From Hamiltosporidium tvaerminnensis (taxonomy: Eukaryota > Microsporidia > Dubosqiidae): a stretch of DNA of 64,000 nucleotides. Within the stretch, counting starts at the first letter, position 1. Every line of letters begins with the position of its first letter. Of the stretch, positions 42,675 to 54,090 are shown piece by piece. The stretch lies in NCBI GenBank assembly GCA_022605425.2, contig CM061251.1, forward strand, positions 589,001 through 653,000. Direction: 5' to 3'. Both the position numbers and the translations under genes were made by a program. The notes beneath the pieces were generated by a model. That model was not told the origin of the DNA. It ran no database searches and was given only the letters and a program-made list of their open reading frames with translations.

Positions 42675-42878
42675 TATGCCTTTGTACCTCTCAGTTTCAA
42701 GATGAACAAATGAAAGTGCCATTCGTTTCTCTTAATCTGTTGTAACTCGGATTATAGGAGATGGCTATAGATTCAATTTGGTTTTTATCCTACTAAAATG
42801 ACAGCAATGATTTTCGCACGAATTGTACACACTCAGTACCAAGCAGACAGTTTTTAGTCTGGTTATCTCCTCTCCACC
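42675..42878 (-). repeat. Short dispersed repeat, head-sharing subfamily, inverted copy 3
   Basis: On the minus strand it begins GGTGGAGAGGAGATAACCAG and shows CTGCTTGGTACTGAGTGTGT, the best preserved head of the short subfamily. Its body (GAGTTACAACAGATTAAGAG, then AACTGAGAGGTACAAAGGC) matches the copies at 1370 and 4648, not the 728-bp body. Confidence 0.7.
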
Positions 42879-45537
42879 TGAGTTATATTAATTTGTGTTA
42901 ATAAAGTGTAGTGACTTAAAGTTATATTAATACAAAGATTTTACTTCAAATGAGGATTTTAAAGAGATATTTCAGAATAAGAGGTTTTAATTTACTGTGT
43001 ATTATGTTAAAGTGTGATAAGCGAAGGGAAAACGAGAAGGGGCTATTATTATAAAGTGTAGTAGGTTAAAGGGTTTAAATTGTTACATTTTTAAATTGAG
43101 AGGTGCTAATTATTTAATACTTATCTTTTAAATGTGCAACGTGTGTAATTTCAACTAAAAATATACTTTCGATAATATTTTTCACGGCGCGAAAATCTCG
43201 TTAAAAGAATTTTTCGCATTATATACGGTTTTTTTTCGTAATCATGCTATTTTACCAATAACAGAACGATCCCACATGAAATGCTCATGTCGAAAAAAAT
43301 TCCACATTCCAAACAGAGAAACAGTTTTAGAGTATCGAATGTATATTCTTATAATCTGTTATGCGGCTTATATTATGTCGTTCTAAAAAAACCAAGAAAT
43401 TTTATTTCTAAATTAGTATTATTAAACTAAAGTAGACAAAATTATTTCCAATACCTTAGAAAAACATATAGTGAACTATTTAAATTGTATTAAAAATTTG
43501 CCAAAAATAAACATTTCTTGAAAAACAATTCCTATTAAAACATAGCAATCGAATATTTTAAATACTATTAACAAGCAAATACGTAGATTATTTGCCTGGA
43601 TACTGACAAAATGTTTTCCCTATAATCTAATAGATATTTCTAAAAAAAACTATATTTATTTAAATGAAGCTTCTTTACGTCGTTTGTGAAGAGGTTGCCC
43701 ATCTGATTCGACGCAAACGTATAAAATATGGCGTTAGTTGCAATCGAAGATATATGTTTAGTAATTGCATATTGCAGATTAAAGCGATTAAAGATGTATG
43801 TGAAAATCTGTTTGGAAATATACTTATGATCCTTATTTACAATATGAACTTACATTTAAATGTTATTATTTGAACACATTTTTTGTGAGAAACTTGAGAA
43901 ATGGTTTGAGATTTATGATTGTATATGGTGGAACAATCAAAGTAATTAGAAAGAACAGCGGTATATCCTAGTTCATCAATGCGCTCTGGAGTATGTAACC
44001 TTTTCTTCTTTCAATCATTTTGGTAGTACTACAATTGCATGATAAACTTCCTTTATAGGTTACATGATCTGGAAATACGAGAAACCTTTTTATAGGCAGT
44101 CAATTAGCACATTCAACACTATTATCGCCAAAGAATCCACAAAGAGTAAAACACATACAATATATATAGACCAAAAATGCAGAAATAAGCAATTCTATTT
44201 AAAAATATAAACATATAATGTTTGTCGAAAGCACGTAACCCAGTAAAAACCCTGCAAGCCCCATAGCCTGTAATGAGATATTTGAGTTAAAAATCTCTAA
44301 TTTTGTCTAAAGCATAAATTTTATCATCTTAAATCTTAGAATGATTTCCGATCCATGTTTTAGAGTTTAGGTAAAGTCCAGTACATTTCCACCAAAGAAA
44401 TCGCCTTCCTACTCACCAGACTTTTATTAAAATGAAATTTATTATTTTGAAAATTAAAGAGGTATATTTACAATTTTTTTTATCGTGTTCATCATTTACT
44501 CTTTTGTAACCTTTCTCTTTAAAGCCAATCCTATTCTCTCAACTCTTTCTTTTTCGGAGAAATATATATGTTCTATAAATTTCTAGAATAAAAATATATT
44601 TTCTTGAATGTATGAGATTTAAGACATAAAAGAAAAATTAAAATTCATAGTATAACTATAATAACACACAACCAGTTATTTCAGTTTCAAGATTATCAGA
44701 TAAATTAATACATATATATTATCAGATATATTCCATATATAAAGATTTACTTTAAAAACCAGTAACCCGATTTACCTATGAATTAGATATTGGCAGATTT
44801 TTTGACAAAACATACCATTATATTGAGAATAGAAACCGTAAAAACCATAAAATGTAGCTTATTTACGCCTAAATTTCTATAAGAATATATAAACGCAAGA
44901 CGAATTAATTAAATCATTTCTACAAATATAAATGAAAAATTTACAAAAAAAATCAACGGCTCTTTACACATAAAAAAGTAACCAACAACACAATTACATC
45001 AAACAAAAACCATATAAATTTTACACTTAAATATGAAATATCTAAAACAGATAAGTACATTGATACTGTCATGAACCAGAAATAAGATTTCAATTATCAA
45101 ACATATTTCCCAAATTCATTTTATTTTTCCAAGTATTCCATACCACATTTAAAATTTTATAAAATTAAAATGCTTACATCCTCCATAAATCAATCCCACC
45201 TTCATAAAAAGGTAAAAATTTCAATAAAAAAATAATTTTAAAACTCCCATTTAATCCCCCATCTTAAATTCTCCGTTCAAAAAAATAAAATACAAATTCG
45301 TAAAACATGTTATAATATTACATAAATCTAACTAAAACACACATTATTCTTCTACTTCACATATAAAAACCAAAATAATTACACATACAAAATAAATTCA
45401 AACCCTCCTCTATATTAAGAATCTAAATTCCTTTACTTTCTCCATCCTTAAATTTCTCTTCTTTATAAACCTCCATCCCAACCAACCCACAAACTATTAT
45501 TAACGATCTATAAGATATTATCAATATTATTATTATA
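42879..45537. other. Long spacer, possible decayed coding relic near 43.6-44.15 kb
   Basis: No trustworthy gene. A 69-codon plus-strand frame at 43664-43873 has somewhat protein-like content (CEEVAHLIRRKRIKYGVSC). The minus strand of 43880-44150 gives Cys-rich fragments with stops, such as LPIKRFLVFPDHVTYKGSLS and CNCSTTKMIERRKGYI. These may be remains of a transposase or another gene but cannot be named. The rest is AT-rich without visible structure. Confidence 0.35.
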
Positions 45538-45539
45538 TA

Positions 45540-46938
45540 GGGCTTTTCGATCACTATCATAATTGTTGCAATCCCTATCATAATTGTTGCAATTAATATA
45601 ATAATTCTTGCAATTAATATAATAATTATTTTCAAAAAATAAAAAGTTAAAAAAATTATTCCTATTAAATAACTTCATGTCGAATTTTTTTTCAGGTAAA
45701 AATACAAACGAGTAACACTATCATTTTCATATCTGTGCACACCAGAGTGTATAGAGTGTGAAAATTTTTCGATGTATCTTGAGGAAACATCGGGATGACA
45801 CGATGAAAATCTTCCAAACACACTCTTTCCAATTCTCTGGAAAAAAAAGTTTTCAAACAATGATCGGGAACGCATAATTGCAAAGACGTTGTTAAAGCCG
45901 TTTTGTATCTCTAATTGCCTCGATGTATCGTCTAAATCCCCAGAAGGTTATTGATATCGTCAAACGATGTTTAAAAATCGACCTGGTATTTTTCGAGAAA
46001 AACGGTGGTGATGGCGGTCAAAGTTTACTTTAGAAATCAAAGAGATTTTACAAACCTAAGTTGATTCGGAGTGTACAAAAACCCTGTATGAGTTGGCAGA
46101 ATGAGCCAAATGTACATTTAATGTTGATGTGTCAATTAGTACGATTGCTCTCGCACCAAGGGAGTTCTATTACACTCTAAACCGTGTAACATTAGTTCTT
46201 GAGCGTAGAAATACACTTTCGACATTGAGCTAAGAACCAATCACGCAACTAGTTTTCGTGAGTTATAGGTTGATAAAGATGACAAAAACTTTGTCTTATT
46301 GATGAAGTTAGATTTGCAGTAGTAACATGCCCCAGCAAAGGTCGTAATATGAAAGGTGAATCTGCATACTTATCTGTAACAGCAGCCCGAAGTAGAAATA
46401 TTTCAGTAGTCGCAGCAATGAACAAATATAGTATGATATACCATAAGATTCATGAGAGAGCCGGAAATCGTGAAGACTTCAAATTATCCATTAAGTAGAT
46501 TAATGAAAGTTGTCAACGGCAGGGAATTTCGACTCCTAACTTTGTAATAGACAATGCGAGAATTCATCACTATCTTGGATCGAATGATTATGAGTAAATT
46601 GCTTCGTATCGAATCAAACATCTTCCACCTTAGTCTACATTTCTTAATCCAAATGAAAATGTATTCTCAGTTAGAAAAATAAAGGTATTTGAGGTGGTGC
46701 TTGTACTGAGCCTCAGTTGAGAATATTAATTTGTGAAAAATTTAATGAGATCACGGGAGAATATTGTAGTTCTTTTTACCGTAAAAAGTTAGGATATTTG
46801 CATAAGGCTGAAGTAGGGCAAGTGATTCTTGAATAATAAATCTCAAGTACTTAATATTAGGTTTATTTATTAAATTTTTATTTTTTTAAAATAATTATGA
46901 TATTGATTGCAGGATTATTAGATTGATAGAAAAACCAC
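45540..46938. mobile_element. Third Tc1/mariner-type element, strongly decayed, opposite orientation
   Basis: Ends GGGCTTTTCGATCAC and GATAGAAAAACCAC are eroded versions of the family ends, still flanked by TA. The terminal arrays are shortened to about three half-units on the left and one to two on the right. The interior runs in the opposite orientation to the other two copies. Confidence 0.85.
45678..46836 (+). pseudogene. Remnant Tc1/mariner transposase
   Basis: The plus strand starts MSNFFSGKNTNE then a stop, matching the MSNSFSGKNTNEN start of the intact transposase, and ends ...GEVILE-like codons with a stop at 46834-46836. In between, blocks homologous to the helix-turn-helix, the FxDEVGF region and the PPYSPFLNP region are recognisable at DNA level but broken by many stops and indels. 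This is the oldest of the three copies. Confidence 0.88.
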
Positions 46939-46940
46939 TA

Positions 46941-47441
46941 TAATAATCATTAACAAATTTATAATATCCTTATCCTTATAACAGACAATAACAATCTATA
47001 AAACCCTTTTATTTTACTTATAATTCTCTAATAGAACCACTTAAAACATAAAACAAGATAAAACCAATACTTTACTAATAACAACCCCATATACCAATAA
47101 CTATTTACTAGTAAAATAACAAGTACTGGTACTAACAGGTATAAAGTACTATAACCTATTACTAATATCTAAGGTTATACTCTCCAATCCCTAACACCCT
47201 CTAACTTATTAGTATATTACCAATACCCATTATACTCTCCTATCTCTAAACCCTTATCCCTCTACTCACATATATATCACTCTACTCATTTATTGCTATC
47301 TTACTAATAACCCTATACTCTCTTACCCTAATACCTAATCTTCCTAACCCCTTATCACTCTACTCATTTATTGCTATCTTACTAATAAACACTATTATAC
47401 TCTCTTATCCCTAACACCTAATCTCCTTATCCCTTATAACT
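46941..47441. repeat. Myosin 3' flank with partial tandem copies of the gene end
   Basis: The string TCTACTCATTTATTGCTATC, with TTA following, occurs at about 47281 and 47358 and again, with CACTTATTG, at the end of the myosin coding region at about 47441. Spacing is 78-82 bp. Each carries the reverse complement of the terminal KIAIS codons. The rest is a C/T-rich minisatellite-like sequence (CTCTTATCCCTAACACCTAAT) with no open frame. Confidence 0.75.
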
Positions 47442-50400
47442 CTACTCACTTATTGCTATCTTACGTAGAAACTCATTATACTCCTTCTCTTCACTAATCT
47501 CCCTTACCAACCCCTTAACACGCCCCTCTCCCTCAACAACACACATTCTCATCCTATAAATATCCTCTTCCATACAAAAAACCCTACCCTTCATATACTC
47601 TCTCTCCTCTCTCATAACTCTTAAATCTCCACACATCTTAAAATATAACATTTTATAATCACCCTCTCTACTCTTATACCCATCCTTAATACACATATCT
47701 CTCTCTATCTCACTTATATACTCTTTATTTCTTATATTCTCTCTTCTTAATACTTCAATATCATTTTTCATATTCTTTATTGTTATACTCTTACCACGTA
47801 TTATATTTCTACTTATTAATACTTCTCTTATTAATATATTTATATTTATATTTTTATATTTCTCATTCTCTTTAACTACTCTCATACAATACTCACTTAA
47901 TCTTCTATTCTTCATTTCTAATATTTTAGTATTTTCTCTTTCAATACCAAGAAGAACAAAGATATTATTAGTGTTGGTATTAGTGTTGGTATTAGTGTTA
48001 GAAGAGGGTTGATGGTTATATAATAAATTAGATATATCATTATTATCTCTTATGTTATTATTGTTATCTCTTATGTTATTATTAGATATATCAGATATAT
48101 TATTGTTAGGTATATCAGTGTTAGAAGTGCTATGAGGGTTATAATCATTGCTACTTATATTTAAAGGGTGTTGTTCATTAGACTGATTGTTAACAGGGTG
48201 ATAAGTATCTGTATTATTACTAAAGGGGTGATAAGTATCAGTATTAGTACTTAGACCCTCTAAAACACTACTCTTATCATTAACACCCCCTAACATATAA
48301 TTATCATTAACACCCCCTAACATACCCCTACTCTTATCACCTCCTTCTAACACACTCAACATACCAATACTATCCTCTACACTATCCTCCATACTCACCA
48401 TATCACTAACACCCCTCTCCATCTTGTTAATAACACTCTCTAACTCTATAATAACACCCCTCTTATCACACACCTCCTTACCTAACACCTTACATTCCCC
48501 CTCTATACTTAACACTCCTTTAACATACCTACTAATTAACACCTCTAACTCAATATAACACTTATATACATCACTAACACCCCTTAACACACTACTTAAA
48601 TTCATACTACTTATTAACACCCTTAATCTACTATTCTCCTTATTAACACCCTCTACCTTTATTTTCATAATATTTATTTCCTTCTCTAACACCCCCACTC
48701 TCTCTCTATACTCATTTAACACCCTTCTATACACTTCTTCATATCCTCTAACACACCTACCCACCCACTTCTCAACCACTCTAAGACACCTATCAACAGA
48801 ACCAAGAACGGAAGTATAAAGGGTGTTATTATATAGGTTATTATTAGTGTTATTATATAGGTTGTTATTATATAGGTTGTTATCAGTATTATTATATAGG
48901 TTAGTATTACTCTCATTATCCAATCTATTACCACTACCATACCTACTGCTTAGTACTAAACACCTCCTCTCTAAACAATCTACTTTACACTCCAATACAC
49001 TTATAACACCTCTATTACTACACTCTATATCCTTATACCTCTTATTATCTTCTTCTAATTCTATAACCTTATTCTTCATATCATTACACCTCTTATTTAA
49101 CACTTTATTTTCTTCTTTTACTTCTTCTACTTCTTCACCCTTTAAATCACATATAAAGTTATAATTATTCTTTAATTCCTTATTAACCTCAGATAGAGAA
49201 GTGACTTGGTTGGTTAGATCAGTTACTTGGTTGGATAGAGATATGTTAGTATTAGACAAGGATAGGTTGGTATTAGATAGATCTGTTACTTGGGTGGATA
49301 GAGATATGTTAGTATTAGACAAGGATAGGTTAGTATTAGATAAATCTGTTACTTGAGTGGATAGAGATATGTTAGTATTAGACAAGGATAGGTTAGTATT
49401 AGATAAATCTGTTACTTGGGTGGATAAGGATATGTTAGTATTAGACAAGGATGTATTAGTATTTTCTAATGATAGGTTAGTATTCTCTAATTCCTTATTC
49501 TTATTCTCTAATTCCTTATTCTTATTAGATAAAGTAGTGTTAGTATTAGATAGGGATATGTTAGTATTGGATAGTTCTTCTATCTTATCCTCCAATACCT
49601 TATTACTATCTTCCAATACCTTATTCTTATCCTCTAATACCTTATTCTTATCCTCATACTCTTTATTACTATTCTCCAACCCTACTATCTTATTCTCATA
49701 CTCTACTATCCTACTCTCCAACCCTACTATCTTACTCTCATACTCTACTATCCTATTCCCCATTTCTTTATCTTTTAACTCTTTAAGTGTTAAATTATGT
49801 TTTTCTTTAATTGTATTTAACTCAGAAGTCTTATCATTAAGAAGTAACTGTAAATTATTAACACTGGTAGTATAGTCTTGTATGTTAGTATTAAGGGTAT
49901 TAATCATAGTATCTCTATCCTTTATTATAGTATCTTTATCTTTTATATTATTATCTTTATCCTTTATTATTTTAATATGGTCTTCTATATTATTATTTAA
50001 GTCTTGTATTAGAATATCCTTTTCTTGTATTAGAATATCCTTTTCTTGTATTAAAGTATCCTTTTCTTGTATTAAAGTATCCTTTTCTTTTATTGTATTA
50101 GTATGGTCTTCTATCCTACTCTCTAACAACCTATTACTATTCTCATACTCTCCTATCCTACTCTCATACTCCTTTTCTCTATTCTCCAATAACACTATCC
50201 TATCCTCATACTCCTTTTCTCTACTCTCCAACAACACTATCCTACTCTCATACCCCACTATCCTATCCTCATACTCTTTTTCTCTACTCTCATACTCCTT
50301 TTCTCTACTCTCCAACAACACTATCCTACTCTCATACTCCCCCCTTAGATATAATAACTTATCTTTCCATTCTTCTACTAACTTATTACTACTTTCTAAT

Positions 50401-53400
50401 TCCTTTTCTATTTTACAAATATTACAATTTAATTTATCATTATAACTCTTATAATTATTATTTTCAATATTTAAATTATAAATAATATCTTTAAGTTTCT
50501 TACTTTCTAATTCATAATGAGTTACAACAAATAAAGGTTTTATTTTAATATAAAGTTTAAACCATTTCCATCTTTTTATATTTAAAAGTATTTTTAAATT
50601 CTTTTGTAATATTTTTATATTTTTTTCATTTTTCTTTTTTTTATTGTTTTTACGTATTATTAATACTTTTAGATATAAACTTATTATTTCTTTACTTAAA
50701 GATATTATTATATTATCACGTATATCTTCTAAATCACCTAATACTCCTTGTTTAAAGAATACTTTTGTAATACCTATTCTATAACTATTAGTAGGTATAT
50801 TAAGAGTAGAAAGGATAAGAAAAACTGAGTCTTTAAGTGTTAAGTGGTTAGTTGTATTGTTAGTGGTAGTGTTAGTAAGGGGGTGTTGTTTATTAGTAAG
50901 GGTGTGTAAGTTATTAGTAGTGTGATTAACACCCTGTTGCTTATTAGTACTGTTGTTAACACCCTGTTGTTTATTAGTACTGTTGTTAACACCCTGTTGT
51001 TTATTACTAGTATCACTATCACCCTTTATATTACTATCACCCTCTACTATACCCCTACTATTACTATCACCCTCTACTATATCCATATCACCCTCTACTA
51101 GATCCATATCACCCTCTACTTTATCACTATTAACTATCTTACTTCTCTTCCTTATTAATACACTATATCTCTTCTTAAACTCTATAAATGTCATTCTACC
51201 TGGATATCCTAACCTACTAATTCTAATACCTTCAATAACACCATTACATCTTAATTGTTGTAGAACTACAGATAAATCAAAATTATAATTTTTTTTATAA
51301 ATATTAGGAAGAATACATCTAACGAAATGTGGTGATGTATTAGTAAGTTGTGTCATTAAAGAATATATTTCTTCTTTATGTCTCTGTGAAACAGTTCGAA
51401 AGAAACCTTTTTTTGTTGATGAGATGTAACAATCAAATAAATCTTTTATAAATAAGTTTGTACTTGTTAGAAGTAATGTACTTAATGAGTCAAAGTAAGT
51501 ATCTTTGTTCTTTTCTATCCAACCATCTACAAGATATTCTACTTTACCTGCATAGTGTTTTATAAAGAAACCATTTTTAAGACGAAGGGGTCCAAAGATA
51601 TTACCGTATTGATTAAAAGAAGGGTGTTTTATAGTGTTAAGAGGGTGTTGTTCTATATGGTTGTTGTTAACAGGGTGTAAGGTATCAGACAGATTGTTAA
51701 CACCTTGTTGTTTCTTACTACTAGTGTTAACACCCTGTTGTTTCTTACTACTAGTGTTAACACCTTGTTGTTTATCAGATAGATTATTAACACCCCTATA
51801 ATTACTATCCCTATCACCCCTACTACTACTATCACCCATCCTACTACTATCACCCCCACTACACTTTATACCACTTATAACTTTCTCTAAAAATGTCTTA
51901 TCACTTCCTTTAGGAATAACACACTCTTCATCTAAATAAGACATAACACCTATAGGACTACTCTTATCAATAACATCAATAGTAGGTTGTAAATCAAGTC
52001 CAAAATCAATATAATCCCATTTAATATTTTCTTGTTTATATAACTCCTGTTCAAGAACAAACATATGATGATTAAAGAATTGTTGTAACTTTTCATTTGT
52101 ATAATTAATACAAAGCTGTTCAAAAGAATTATTTTTAAATATTTCAAATCCTGCAATGTCTAAAACACCTATAAATTTATTAGAATCTAATTTACTATTT
52201 AAAGTATAATTTAATCTATCAATTACTGTATCAAATAATCTTTCATATAAAGTTCTACTTAAAGCTTCTATTATATTTATTACTTGGTTTTTATTACGCA
52301 TATTTATTACTTTCTCTGTACCTGCCATAGAAATTGGATGTAATAAAGTAGAAAGAAATTTCTTAGTTTCTATTTTTAATAAATTACATACTTTTTCTAC
52401 TGTTTCTGTGTTATTTATATATGCTTGGTCATTGTGTTGTAATACTTCTATATTTCCTAAATGAAGAATAGCTGAAATTACAGTAAAATAATTAAGTCTT
52501 TCTTCTTCTGTAATTTTAAGAACATCAAAGCATTTATTAAGGGTTATAAAGTCATTAGAGTCATTGATATTGTTTATATGGGGTGTGTTGTTGTGTGTGT
52601 TGTTGTGTGTGTTGTTATCTCTTGTATTACTACTGTTATCCCTTCTATTACTACTGTTATCCCTTCTACTATCCCTCTTACTCTCACTACTTCTACTATC
52701 ACTATCCCTCTTACTCTCACTACTTCTACTATCTCTCTTACTCTCACTACTACTATTATCCCTTCTACTATCCCTCTTACTCTCACTACTATCCCTCTCA
52801 CTACTCCCTCTTGTGTATGTGTAGTTAGTGTGGTCTCCTTCAAGTAACAATTTATCTTTTAATGATTGATCTGCACCACACAATAATTGATAAAAAATAT
52901 GATAATTTCTTTCATTGGGATTTTGATGTGTAACACGGCTTTTTTCAAGTAAATATTTTTCTATATAAGCACCTGTTATAGTAGAATTGGAAAAAAGAAT
53001 TTTTATAAATTTTCCAAAACGAGAAGAGTTGTTATTTTTTATTGTTTGTGCATTTCCAAAGGATTCTAGAATTGGATGTGCCATGAATATTTGGTGTTCT
53101 ATTGTATGTTGAAAGGAAGATTGTAAGTAATTAATATTATCTCTTGTATCTCTAGTATCTATTGTATTTATTGTATTATCTATTGTATCATTAGTATCTA
53201 TTGTATCTCTTGTATTATTAATATCTCTTATATCTACTCCTTCAATCCCTTCTGATTGCCCCTTCTCTATTACTGGTGCTATGGTGGTTAAAAATTGTAT
53301 TACTTTTTTAGTATTTTCTGTTTTACCTGCACCTGATTCTCCAGTAATAAGAATAGATTGATTTTCTCTATTATACAACATATTACGTAAAGCTTGACTA

Positions 53401-53801
53401 GCAGTAGCATATATATGTGGTGGTAAATCTTGTGGTTTATTAATATGATATTCTCTGATAGTATCAGAAGAATAAATTTTAAGTTTTTTATATGGATTTA
53501 TCGCTACTAAAAATAACCCTGAATACGTATATATAATATCATTATAATAACGAGTGGCTAAATTGTGTAATACTGATGGTTCATTGAGATATGAAAGTGA
53601 TGCTAAATCATCTATGTTGTCAAATTTTGGTGGGTTCATTTTATAGGTTAGTTCTTTGTTTATGGTAAGTATTTTGTTTTCTTGTGTTTCTACTGTTAGT
53701 GTGGTGGTATCTTCTGATATTATGTAGGCTGTGGTAAATGTTTTTGTTGGATGTGCAATCCAAATCCATTTTTTTTGTGGAGAAGGTTTTGTTTTGTTCA
53801 T
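47442..53801 (-). CDS. Myosin II heavy chain with repeat-filled insertions
   Basis: A 2119-residue myosin. The SH3-like start KKWIWIAHP and the motor follow: P-loop GESGAGKT at 154-161, switch I NNSSRFGKF at 257-265, switch II DIAGFE at 548-553, the relay region (EQLCINYTNEKLQQFF) and the actin-binding region through ~870. The segment WKWFKLYIKIKPLFVV after the motor is the class II hallmark. A coiled-coil tail of ~1000 residues follows, with repeats such as LSNTNISLS. Myosin II forms filaments and drives contractile processes such as cytokinesis. The motor carries low-complexity inserts at ~177-225 (loop 1), 331-414 (Ser/Arg/Asp-rich), 647-725 and 889-985 (converter region), the last two with KQQGVN repeats. 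The single frame is intact despite this. The IQ motif is poorly recognisable. A CCCCC motif precedes the ATG by six bases. Confidence 0.93.
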   Translation of the reverse strand: MNKTKPSPQKKWIWIAHPTKTFTTAYIISEDTTTLTVETQENKILTINKELTYKMNPPKFDNIDDLASLSYLNEPSVLHNLATRYYNDIIYTYSGLFLVAINPYKKLKIYSSDTIREYHINKPQDLPPHIYATASQALRNMLYNRENQSILITGESGAGKTENTKKVIQFLTTIAPVIEKGQSEGIEGVDIRDINNTRDTIDTNDTIDNTINTIDTRDTRDNINYLQSSFQHTIEHQIFMAHPILESFGNAQTIKNNNSSRFGKFIKILFSNSTITGAYIEKYLLEKSRVTHQNPNERNYHIFYQLLCGADQSLKDKLLLEGDHTNYTYTRGSSERDSSESKRDSRRDNSSSESKRDSRSSESKRDSDSRSSESKRDSRRDNSSNRRDNSSNTRDNNTHNNTHNNTPHINNINDSNDFITLNKCFDVLKITEEERLNYFTVISAILHLGNIEVLQHNDQAYINNTETVEKVCNLLKIETKKFLSTLLHPISMAGTEKVINMRNKNQVINIIEALSRTLYERLFDTVIDRLNYTLNSKLDSNKFIGVLDIAGFEIFKNNSFEQLCINYTNEKLQQFFNHHMFVLEQELYKQENIKWDYIDFGLDLQPTIDVIDKSSPIGVMSYLDEECVIPKGSDKTFLEKVISGIKCSGGDSSRMGDSSSRGDRDSNYRGVNNLSDKQQGVNTSSKKQQGVNTSSKKQQGVNNLSDTLHPVNNNHIEQHPLNTIKHPSFNQYGNIFGPLRLKNGFFIKHYAGKVEYLVDGWIEKNKDTYFDSLSTLLLTSTNLFIKDLFDCYISSTKKGFFRTVSQRHKEEIYSLMTQLTNTSPHFVRCILPNIYKKNYNFDLSVVLQQLRCNGVIEGIRISRLGYPGRMTFIEFKKRYSVLIRKRSKIVNSDKVEGDMDLVEGDMDIVEGDSNSRGIVEGDSNIKGDSDTSNKQQGVNNSTNKQQGVNNSTNKQQGVNHTTNNLHTLTNKQHPLTNTTTNNTTNHLTLKDSVFLILSTLNIPTNSYRIGITKVFFKQGVLGDLEDIRDNIIISLSKEIISLYLKVLIIRKNNKKKKNEKNIKILQKNLKILLNIKRWKWFKLYIKIKPLFVVTHYELESKKLKDIIYNLNIENNNYKSYNDKLNCNICKIEKELESSNKLVEEWKDKLLYLRGEYESRIVLLESREKEYESREKEYEDRIVGYESRIVLLESREKEYEDRIVLLENREKEYESRIGEYENSNRLLESRIEDHTNTIKEKDTLIQEKDTLIQEKDILIQEKDILIQDLNNNIEDHIKIIKDKDNNIKDKDTIIKDRDTMINTLNTNIQDYTTSVNNLQLLLNDKTSELNTIKEKHNLTLKELKDKEMGNRIVEYESKIVGLESRIVEYENKIVGLENSNKEYEDKNKVLEDKNKVLEDSNKVLEDKIEELSNTNISLSNTNTTLSNKNKELENKNKELENTNLSLENTNTSLSNTNISLSTQVTDLSNTNLSLSNTNISLSTQVTDLSNTNLSLSNTNISLSTQVTDLSNTNLSLSNTNISLSNQVTDLTNQVTSLSEVNKELKNNYNFICDLKGEEVEEVKEENKVLNKRCNDMKNKVIELEEDNKRYKDIECSNRGVISVLECKVDCLERRCLVLSSRYGSGNRLDNESNTNLYNNTDNNLYNNNLYNNTNNNLYNNTLYTSVLGSVDRCLRVVEKWVGRCVRGYEEVYRRVLNEYRERVGVLEKEINIMKIKVEGVNKENSRLRVLISSMNLSSVLRGVSDVYKCYIELEVLISRYVKGVLSIEGECKVLGKEVCDKRGVIIELESVINKMERGVSDMVSMEDSVEDSIGMLSVLEGGDKSRGMLGGVNDNYMLGGVNDKSSVLEGLSTNTDTYHPFSNNTDTYHPVNNQSNEQHPLNISSNDYNPHSTSNTDIPNNNISDISNNNIRDNNNNIRDNNDISNLLYNHQPSSNTNTNTNTNTNNIFVLLGIERENTKILEMKNRRLSEYCMRVVKENEKYKNININILIREVLISRNIIRGKSITIKNMKNDIEVLRRENIRNKEYISEIERDMCIKDGYKSREGDYKMLYFKMCGDLRVMREEREYMKGRVFCMEEDIYRMRMCVVEGEGRVKGLVREISEEKEYNEFLRKIAISE

Positions 53802-53807
53802 TTTTGT

Positions 53808-53812
53808 GGGGG
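53808..53812 (-). promoter_or_regulatory. CCCCC motif before the myosin gene
   Basis: Minus-strand TTTATCCCCCACAAAA ends at the myosin ATG; the C run is six bases upstream of it, in line with the other C-run motifs. Confidence 0.6.
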
Positions 53813-53844
53813 ATAAAATAAAAATTTATATTTAAAGATAAAAA

Positions 53845-54090
53845 GGATATATTAGTAGTAGGAGATAGGGATATATTAGTGGTAGGAGATAGGGATATAT
53901 TAGTGGTAGGAGATAGGGATATATTAGTGTAGGAGATATGGATATATTAGTGGTAGGAGATAGGGATATATTAGTGTAGGAGATAGGGATATATTGGTAG
54001 TAGGGGATAGGGATATATTAGTAGTAGGAGATATGGATATATTAGTAGTAGGAGATAGGGATATATTAGTAGTAGGAGATAGGGATATAA
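53845..54090. repeat. 24-bp minisatellite upstream of myosin
   Basis: About ten units of GGATATATTAGTAGTAGGAG plus ATAG, with small variants (GTGGTAG, GTGTAG). The array starts about 45 bases before the myosin start codon and so lies where its promoter should be. A looser ATATAAGATAAT repeat continues to about 54240. Confidence 0.92.

Noticed and set aside
48716-52847. Many Ser/Leu-, Tyr- or Val-rich frames on both strands inside the myosin locus
   Set aside because: They are antisense or shifted readings of the repeat-rich myosin coding sequence.
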